From CBDBCU01 sp965242615 (GTDB lineage: Bacteria > Chloroflexota > Dehalococcoidia > Lucifugimonadales > UBA3495): DNA of 64,000 nucleotides. The position numbers and the translations under genes were made by a program. Every line of letters begins with the position of its first letter. Position 1 is the first letter of the stretch. Where the stretch lies: NCBI GenBank assembly GCA_965242615.1, contig CBDESR010000005.1, positions 1,922,001-1,986,000 on the forward strand. The letters are read 5' to 3'. Below the pieces are notes generated by a model. It saw only the letters and a program-made list of their open reading frames with translations, did no database searches and had not been told where the DNA came from. This document shows positions 59,073-64,000 of the stretch, piece by piece.

Positions 59073-59858
59073 ATGAGCAGCGACCCGGCGGCCCATCAGT
59101 CCCGCCATCCCACCCTCAAACAGTATGTGGCGATTGCCATTTTCCTGTTCGTGGTTACCCTTGTCGAGTTCGTGATTATCCTGCCGGAGGACTTCCGGGG
59201 GGCGGGCTGGACGATTGCGCCGTTGGCTATCCTTTCCGCCATCAAGTTCGCGGCGGTCATCTTTTTCTATATGCACCTGAAGTTTGACAACCGCCTGCTG
59301 ACCTGGATTTTCCTGGGCGGGCTGGCTTTGGGCGTGGCGGTAGTGTTTGCCTTGGTTGCCCTGTTCAGCGTTTGGACGCCTTCGCCGCGCACTTGGGCGC
59401 AGGAAAGGGCGCAGCCTTGTCTCTTTGACCACGAACACGGCGGCTGCGCGCCGCTGGCGGCCGCCGCTCCTGCGGAACCGGCACCGGACGATGGCGCGAC
59501 TGAATCTCCCGGCACTGCTCCCGTTGCCGCCGCGCCGGCGGCCGGCGGCTTGGCGGCCCAAGGGCAAACCGTCTTTACCGGAACCGGTATCTGTATGACC
59601 TGCCATACTATCGACGGTGTCCCCGGCGCGGTGGGCATAATCGGGCCTGACTTGACGCACATTGCCACGGATGCGGCTACCCGGCAGCCCGGTGTCTCGG
59701 CCCGGGACTACATCACTACATCCATCGTTGACCCGGAGAGTTTTATTGCGGAGGGCATCGAGCGCGCTACCCCCGGCTTGATGACCGCCGCCATCGTTGC
59801 CAACCTCAGCGATGCTGATGTCGAAGCCTTGGTCGAGTTCCTGATGCAGCAGGAATAG
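59073..59858 (+). CDS. ctaF: oxidase subunit IV-like membrane protein fused to a cytochrome c domain
   Basis: 261 aa. Residues 15-100 match the prokaryotic subunit IV pattern (three helices: YVAIAIFLFVVTLVEFVIIL, IAPLAILSAIKFAAVIFFYMHL with the family's YMHLKFD, and IFLGGLALGVAVVFALVALF). A Pro/Ala linker with CLFDHEHGGC follows, then at 160-261 a cytochrome c domain: CMTCH heme site (Cys174, Cys177, His178), GPDLTHIA, and an axial Met candidate in ATPGLMTAA. With ctaC also carrying heme c, the complex may hold two covalently linked c-type hemes. Confidence 0.88.
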   Translation: MSSDPAAHQSRHPTLKQYVAIAIFLFVVTLVEFVIILPEDFRGAGWTIAPLAILSAIKFAAVIFFYMHLKFDNRLLTWIFLGGLALGVAVVFALVALFSVWTPSPRTWAQERAQPCLFDHEHGGCAPLAAAAPAEPAPDDGATESPGTAPVAAAPAAGGLAAQGQTVFTGTGICMTCHTIDGVPGAVGIIGPDLTHIATDAATRQPGVSARDYITTSIVDPESFIAEGIERATPGLMTAAIVANLSDADVEALVEFLMQQE

Positions 59859-59890
59859 CCCCAACTTTCCAGCCGTCTTGTACCCAACCC

Positions 59891-59922
59891 AACGGCCGCC
59901 CAAGTATTGCCGGGCGGCCGTT
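59891..59922 (+). terminator. terminator hairpin after the oxidase operon
   Basis: AACGGCCGCCC and its exact complement (11-bp stem) around a 10-base loop, 33 bases after the ctaF stop; followed by only a short T-containing tail (CCTTAT). Confidence 0.75.
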
Positions 59923-59950
59923 CCTTATCAGGGCTATCGTATATAGAAAC

Positions 59951-60020
59951 CGTCATTCCCACGAAAGTGGGAATCCAGATCGGCCGAGGACTTTGGATTC
60001 CCGTTTTCACGGGAATGACG
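59951..60020. repeat. CGTCATTCCC palindromic repeat, copy C (complete, two hairpins)
   Basis: 70-base element bounded by CGTCATTCCC and its complement GGGAATGACG. Inside are two hairpins, ATTCCCAC/GTGGGAAT and ATTCCCGT/ACGGGAAT, joined by AATCCAG...TTTGGATT, so the whole is symmetric. Located between ctaF's terminator and leuB. Confidence 0.9.
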
Positions 60021-60145
60021 ATAAGTAGGCCGCCAAGTATATGCGATAGCCCGGCGTTCCTTGTCCCGCCATTTGATACCCGGCCGGTTTAGTGTTATGC
60101 TGTTGCCCGGTTTGGGTGGGACAATTTTTGCCGGAGGGAAAGCGG

Positions 60146-61237
60146 GTGGAGTTTGACATTGCCGTACTGAGCGGCGACGGTATCGGGCCGGAAGTTACCG
60201 CCGAAGGGGTCAAGGCTCTGGAAGCGGTGGGACGGGCCTACGGGCATACCTTTAACTTGCATTATGCCGAGGTCGGCGGCATTTCCATTGACCGGCACGG
60301 GACGCCATTGCTGCCGGAGGTGGCGGAATTGGCTGGGGACGCCGACGCGGTGCTGTTCGGCGCGGTCGGCGGGCCGAAATGGGATGATCCGGCGGCGGCG
60401 ACCCGCCCGGAGGACGGGCTGCTGCAACTGCGGGCGCACTTGGAGGTATTCGCCAACATCCGCCCGGTGAAGGTCTATCCCGAATTGGCGCCAGCCAGCG
60501 TACTGAAACCGGAAGTGCTAAAGGGCGTGGATCTGGTGGTGGTGCGGGAGCTGACCGGCGGGCTTTACTACGCTCAGCCCAAGGGACGGCAGGAGACGCC
60601 GCAGGGCTGGACGGGCGTGGATACGATGCGCTACAGCGAGGGGGAGATTGAACGGGTGCTGCGGGTAGGCTTTGAGCTGGCCCGGGGCCGCCGCAAAAAG
60701 CTGGCATCGATTGATAAGGCCAATGTCCTGGAATGTTCCCGGCTGTGGCGGCAGATTGCCACCCGATTGGGGGCGGAATACCCGGATGTGGAACTGGAGC
60801 ATATCCTGGTGGACGCCTGCGCGATGCAGTTGATTCAGCGGCCGGCCCGCTTTGATGTGATTGTGGCGGAAAATACCTTTGGGGACATTCTGACCGACGA
60901 GGCGGCGGTGCTGTCGGCGTCGATGGGGCTGCTGCCGTCGGCCAGTCTGGCGGCGGTGCCGGTGGCCGGGCGGAAAATCCGGGGGTTTTATGAACCGATC
61001 CACGGCAGCGCGCCGGATATTGCCGGGCAAGGCATTGCCAACCCGGTAGCGGCGACGCTGAGCGTGGCGATGATGCTGCGCTACTCCTTGGGATTGACTG
61101 AGGAAGCGGCGGTAGTGGAGCGGGCGGTGGAGCAGGTTTTGGCGGCCGGCGGCCGCACTCCGGATATTGCCGGCGGCGGGCCGGCGGTCAGCACCACCGC
61201 AATGGGCGACCAAATCGCCGCGGCCATTGTCCCTTAA
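60146..61237 (+). CDS. leuB: 3-isopropylmalate dehydrogenase
   Basis: 363 aa from GTG 60146 (GGAGGG 9 bases upstream). FDIAVLSGDGIGPEVTAEGV start, AVGGPKWDDP, LQLRAHLEVFANIRPVKVYP, VVVRELTGGLYYAQPKGR, the catalytic Lys/Asp in SIDKANVLECSRLWRQI and LVDACAMQL, NTFGDILTDEAAVLSASMGL, and EPIHGSAPDIAGQGIANPVA. Standard length. Oxidatively decarboxylates 3-isopropylmalate in leucine synthesis. No other leu genes nearby. Confidence 0.96.
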   Translation: MEFDIAVLSGDGIGPEVTAEGVKALEAVGRAYGHTFNLHYAEVGGISIDRHGTPLLPEVAELAGDADAVLFGAVGGPKWDDPAAATRPEDGLLQLRAHLEVFANIRPVKVYPELAPASVLKPEVLKGVDLVVVRELTGGLYYAQPKGRQETPQGWTGVDTMRYSEGEIERVLRVGFELARGRRKKLASIDKANVLECSRLWRQIATRLGAEYPDVELEHILVDACAMQLIQRPARFDVIVAENTFGDILTDEAAVLSASMGLLPSASLAAVPVAGRKIRGFYEPIHGSAPDIAGQGIANPVAATLSVAMMLRYSLGLTEEAAVVERAVEQVLAAGGRTPDIAGGGPAVSTTAMGDQIAAAIVP

Positions 61238-61365
61238 CTTACCGCGCTGAGCGGATCGACCGGATTTTGTTGGCCTGCCGGGGAGCCAGTGGCGCCAAAG
61301 GCAAATATAATCCGGTTTATCTGGCCCGGCGCGGTTTTAATCCAAATCGCTGCGAGGAACGCTCT

Positions 61366-62400
61366 ATGCCGGGACTGCCCGATTCCGTTGGTTTGGCGGT
61401 GTCCATTCCTATATTTCTAGCCAGCGCCGCCGCCGTTATCTTTCTGGGGTGGCAGCTGGCGAAGTATGGCGACGCTTTGGCTACCCTGACCGGGTGGGGC
61501 CGGCTGTTCGTGGGGAGTATCCTAGTGGCGATGGCTACTTCCCTGCCGGAACTGTCCAACAACATCACCGCGGCGCGGATTGATAACCCGCAACTGGCCC
61601 TGGGTGATGTGGTCGGCTCCAATATGGTGAATATGTTCGCGATAGTGGTGGTGGGTCTGCTGTTTGGCGGGCGGCGTTTCCTGCAACGGGTAGCTCCGGA
61701 ACAGGGCTACCTGATTGTGCTGGCGGCTATTTTGACCGGCTTGGCAGTGCTGCTCGCCGGCTGGCACGCTTTGGCTCCGAGCAGCTTTACGGAACTGCAC
61801 GCCGGGCAGGTGGGCTTGTCCTCGATTCTCCTGCTGGTGGTCTATGTAATCGGGATGCGGATCGTCTATCAGCACCGTCCGGCAAATACAGCGGAGGAGG
61901 AAGCGGATGCCCCGGAAATGTCGCTGCGCAAAGCCTGGGTGATATTCAGCCTGGTGTCGGTGGGAGTAGTCATCGCCGGGGTGTTTCTGGCGCAGAGCGC
62001 GGACTGGATTGCCCATACCACCGGCATATCCTCCGGGGTATTGGGGATTCTGGTCGTGTCGATTGTAACTTCAATGCCGGATGCGGCGGCGGCGGTAGCG
62101 GCGGCGCGGCTGGGCGCGGCGGATTTGGGAGTGGCCGGGCTTTACGGTAGCTGCGTGTTCAACATAACCATCTTGTCTTATGCCGACCCTTTCTATCGGG
62201 GCGGCATCATACTGAACGCGGCGGCCCCGGAGCATTTTATAGCGGGCATTATCGCCGTGGGGCTAATCCTGGGGGGCGGGCTGCTGCTGTGGGGCCGTAA
62301 CCGGCTGCCGCAGCCGGCAGTGTTAAGCGGCTTGGCGTTAATGGCGGCGGTGTATGTGCTTGGCGCGCTCTGGGTAGCGTGGCTGGGGACGCCGGCGTAG
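61366..62400 (+). CDS. sodium/calcium exchanger family membrane protein (CaCA)
   Basis: 344 aa from ATG 61366. Two alpha repeats: MATSLPELSNNITAARI with GDVVGSNMVNMFAIV, and TSMPDAAAAVAAARLG with GLYGSCVFNITIL. In the second repeat Glu is replaced by Asp and GSN by GSC, so the ion site is changed. Ten or so helices with a cytoplasmic acidic loop (NTAEEEADAPEMS). Family members exchange Ca2+ or other cations for Na+ or H+. Longer start 33 codons upstream has no site. Not operonic with leuB (128-base gap). Confidence 0.9.
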   Translation: MPGLPDSVGLAVSIPIFLASAAAVIFLGWQLAKYGDALATLTGWGRLFVGSILVAMATSLPELSNNITAARIDNPQLALGDVVGSNMVNMFAIVVVGLLFGGRRFLQRVAPEQGYLIVLAAILTGLAVLLAGWHALAPSSFTELHAGQVGLSSILLLVVYVIGMRIVYQHRPANTAEEEADAPEMSLRKAWVIFSLVSVGVVIAGVFLAQSADWIAHTTGISSGVLGILVVSIVTSMPDAAAAVAAARLGAADLGVAGLYGSCVFNITILSYADPFYRGGIILNAAAPEHFIAGIIAVGLILGGGLLLWGRNRLPQPAVLSGLALMAAVYVLGALWVAWLGTPA

Positions 62401-62474
62401 GCATTTCCCACCCGGCAACAAGTGCGGGATGAGCGGAAAGCTGCGGGAGCGGTATTCCGTGCTATAATTCGGCT

Positions 62475-64000
62475 ATGCCTGCGTTCCCCGTTCCGCCGCT
62501 GTCTTTCCGCCGCCTTGTTATCTATGCTTTAGCCTTTCTACCTTGGCTGGCCTTGTTGGCTTGGCTGGTCAGCCTTTCTTGGTGGCTGGCCGATGACGCC
62601 TTTATCAGTTTCCGCTACGCCCGCAATTTGCTGGAAGGTCACGGCCTAGTCTTTAACCCGGGCGAGCGGGTTGAAGGCTACACCAACTTTCTCTGGGTCT
62701 TGGAGCTGGCCGCCCTGTGGGGGCTGTTCGGACTGCGGCCGGAATATGCCGCCCCTTGGTTGTCGGTAGTCTGCACCGCAGCTACGCTGGCATTGCTGCT
62801 TTACTGGGTTGCCCGGATGCCGGGGTTGCAGCGGCGGGGGTTGACGGCGTGGCTGGCTTTGGGACTGGTCGCCAGCAGCGCGACCTTTGCGGTGTGGACT
62901 TCGGCCGGGGGACTGGAAACCCGCCAGTTCACGATGTTCATCGTGGCGGCGGTGGTGATTTTAGCGGTACACCGGGCAAGCTGTTGGGGATTGTTGGCGG
63001 CGTCTTTCAGCTTAGCCGGGGCGGCGTTGACCCGGCCCGAAGGATTGTTGATTGCCGCTATTTGTTTCGGCTGGTTTGTGGGGCAGCAGCGGCTGATAGA
63101 CTTGCGGCCGGTTTCCAATCAGCCGGGATCTACGGTAGCCGGCATAGTTTGGCGATTAGTCAAAGGGCTGAATTGGCGGGAAATAGCTTATCTGGTAGTG
63201 CCTTTTACCGTATTGATTGCCGGGCATTTTCTATTTCGCTACGCCTACTATGGGGAATGGCTGCCCAATACTTATTACGCCAAGTTTGTGCGGCCGTGGT
63301 GGGAAGCCGGGGTTCGCTACTATGCGGCGGCGGCGTTGGAGACGGGTTTGTATCTGCTGCTGCCGCTGGCAATAGCGGGGGCATGGCGGCATTGGCGGCG
63401 GAAGGGGGACAGCTTGTACCTGCTGCCGCTGCTACTGATTGTCCTGCACGCGCTATATGTGATGCGGGTGGGCGGCGATTATTTTGAGTGGCGGCCGCTG
63501 GATTTTTACTGGCCGCTGCTGGCGGCGCCGGCGGCCGTGGGGATAATCTATCTGGGGGAGAAACTGGCGGCGGGTTTGCGGCGGCTTGGGTCAGCCCATC
63601 CTGACCGCTGGCGGCCGGGAGTAACGATTGGCGCGCTGCTAATTTTTATCCCGACGCTGTTTTATGCCGGGGCAATGCAGGGGGCGCTGCTGCTGGGAAA
63701 AGGAAAGACTGACTTTGACGACAGCCGGGTTGTCCGCTATCTCGCGCCAAGTCTGGGCCCGCTGACGGCTTGGAATGAGGAACTGCGGGCGGCAATGGAA
63801 CCGCAGGGAGTCGGGTGGCGCGTTGAGCAGCATGGAGTTTTCTCCCGACTGCTTATTGAACGCTATGGGCCTTATGAAGCGGTCTTGCCCGGAGTAATTC
63901 CTACCGACGCTTTAGTGGCCGGTATCGCCTTGGGCATTGTGCCCTTTTATCTACCGGAGTTGCGGGTGGTGGACTATCACGGCTTGGTGGACAAGGTCAT
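62475..64000 (+). CDS. polytopic membrane glycosyltransferase-like protein (partial, GT39/AftB-like)
   Basis: At least 508 codons, open at the right edge. N-terminal helix LVIYALAFLPWLALLAWLVS, then the extracytoplasmic loop DDAFISFRYARNLLEGHGLV, FNPGERVEGYTNFLWVLELA, whose DD and EGYTN blocks are typical for polyprenyl-phosphate-sugar dependent arabinofuranosyl/mannosyl transferases. About nine more helices follow, with AGAALTRPEGLLIAAI and YAYYGEWLPNTYYAKF. Probably adds sugars outside the membrane. A TATAAT at 62463-62468 lies only 7 bases before the ATG, so the mRNA could be nearly leaderless. Confidence 0.85.
   Translation, partial: MPAFPVPPLSFRRLVIYALAFLPWLALLAWLVSLSWWLADDAFISFRYARNLLEGHGLVFNPGERVEGYTNFLWVLELAALWGLFGLRPEYAAPWLSVVCTAATLALLLYWVARMPGLQRRGLTAWLALGLVASSATFAVWTSAGGLETRQFTMFIVAAVVILAVHRASCWGLLAASFSLAGAALTRPEGLLIAAICFGWFVGQQRLIDLRPVSNQPGSTVAGIVWRLVKGLNWREIAYLVVPFTVLIAGHFLFRYAYYGEWLPNTYYAKFVRPWWEAGVRYYAAAALETGLYLLLPLAIAGAWRHWRRKGDSLYLLPLLLIVLHALYVMRVGGDYFEWRPLDFYWPLLAAPAAVGIIYLGEKLAAGLRRLGSAHPDRWRPGVTIGALLIFIPTLFYAGAMQGALLLGKGKTDFDDSRVVRYLAPSLGPLTAWNEELRAAMEPQGVGWRVEQHGVFSRLLIERYGPYEAVLPGVIPTDALVAGIALGIVPFYLPELRVVDYHGLVDKV

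Noticed and set aside
60092..60145. Upstream start for leuB (MLCCCPVWVG)
   Set aside because: Eighteen extra residues without similarity; the GTG at 60146 has a proper GGAGGG site.
1..64000. CRISPR arrays, rRNA, complete insertion sequences
   Set aside because: No regularly spaced direct repeats of CRISPR size, no rRNA segments and no transposase-like translation were seen on either strand.

Overview
The window is a GC-rich (roughly 60-65 %) bacterial chromosome segment, densely coded on both strands. I see no plasmid, phage, CRISPR or rRNA signal. The gene set suggests a Chloroflexota-like bacterium: a full hopanoid cluster, Uma2-type nucleases, a UPF0182 membrane protein, an F420-dependent NADP reductase, a caa3-type oxidase, many lipoproteins with Thr/Pro-rich linkers, and many GTG/TTG starts. 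This placement is inference from gene content; no 16S is present. The cell was probably aerobic and heterotrophic.

Layout. 1-11.8 kb (+): a hopanoid operon holding the end of a polyprenyl diphosphate synthase, hpnH, a lipoprotein, hpnG, hpnA, a Uma2 nuclease, squalene-hopene cyclase, a YjbQ protein, hpnC, hpnD, hpnE and a second epimerase. Together they would carry prenyl diphosphates to squalene, hopene and adenosyl/ribosyl-hopane. 11.9-12.5 kb: a DUF4258-like/DUF2283 toxin-antitoxin-like pair. 12.5-17.7 kb: YqeK-like phosphohydrolase, HIT protein, acyl-CoA dehydrogenase, a 5'-truncated pyrD, a lipoprotein and an aminotransferase. 17.7-18.6 kb: a retropepsin-like protein with a tandemly duplicated small partner. 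18.7-27.8 kb (-): arginine genes (argJ, argB, argD, argG) interleaved with a nucleotidyltransferase-HEPN fusion, UPF0182 and a DUF433/DUF5615 pair.

28-33.4 kb: LigB-like dioxygenase, methyltransferase, polysaccharide deacetylase, metallo-beta-lactamase-fold hydrolase and a potassium channel. 33.4-35 kb: tRNA-Lys(UUU) followed by a lower-GC two-gene islet ending in a copy of the tRNA 3' end. 35-37.7 kb: peptide-type solute-binding lipoprotein and aldo/keto reductase. 38.3-43.7 kb (-): a glycolate oxidase operon (glcD, glcE, glcF) with a DNA methyltransferase and a coiled-coil membrane protein between glcD and glcE. 43.9-45.6 kb: an orphan antitoxin with the remnant of its PIN toxin, then a fic gene preceded by an array of GTCAAA repeats. 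45.7-50.5 kb: F420 reductase and assorted small proteins (zinc ribbon-PH-SHOCT, thioredoxin-like, tyrosine phosphatase, JAMM peptidase).

50.6-59.9 kb: an ABC-2 exporter on the minus strand, then heme A synthase and heme O synthase, then a caa3 oxidase operon whose subunit I ends in a zinc ribbon and whose subunit IV-like protein is fused to a cytochrome c domain. 60.1-64 kb: leuB, a calcium/cation antiporter and a partial polytopic glycosyltransferase. Three copies of a CGTCATTCCC palindromic repeat lie in intergenic DNA at about 29.1, 50.0 and 60.0 kb.

No single locus is proven to be a new system. The best candidates for follow-up are the duplicated retropepsin cassette, the tRNA-Lys islet, the repeat-controlled fic locus and the unusual fusions in the oxidase operon.
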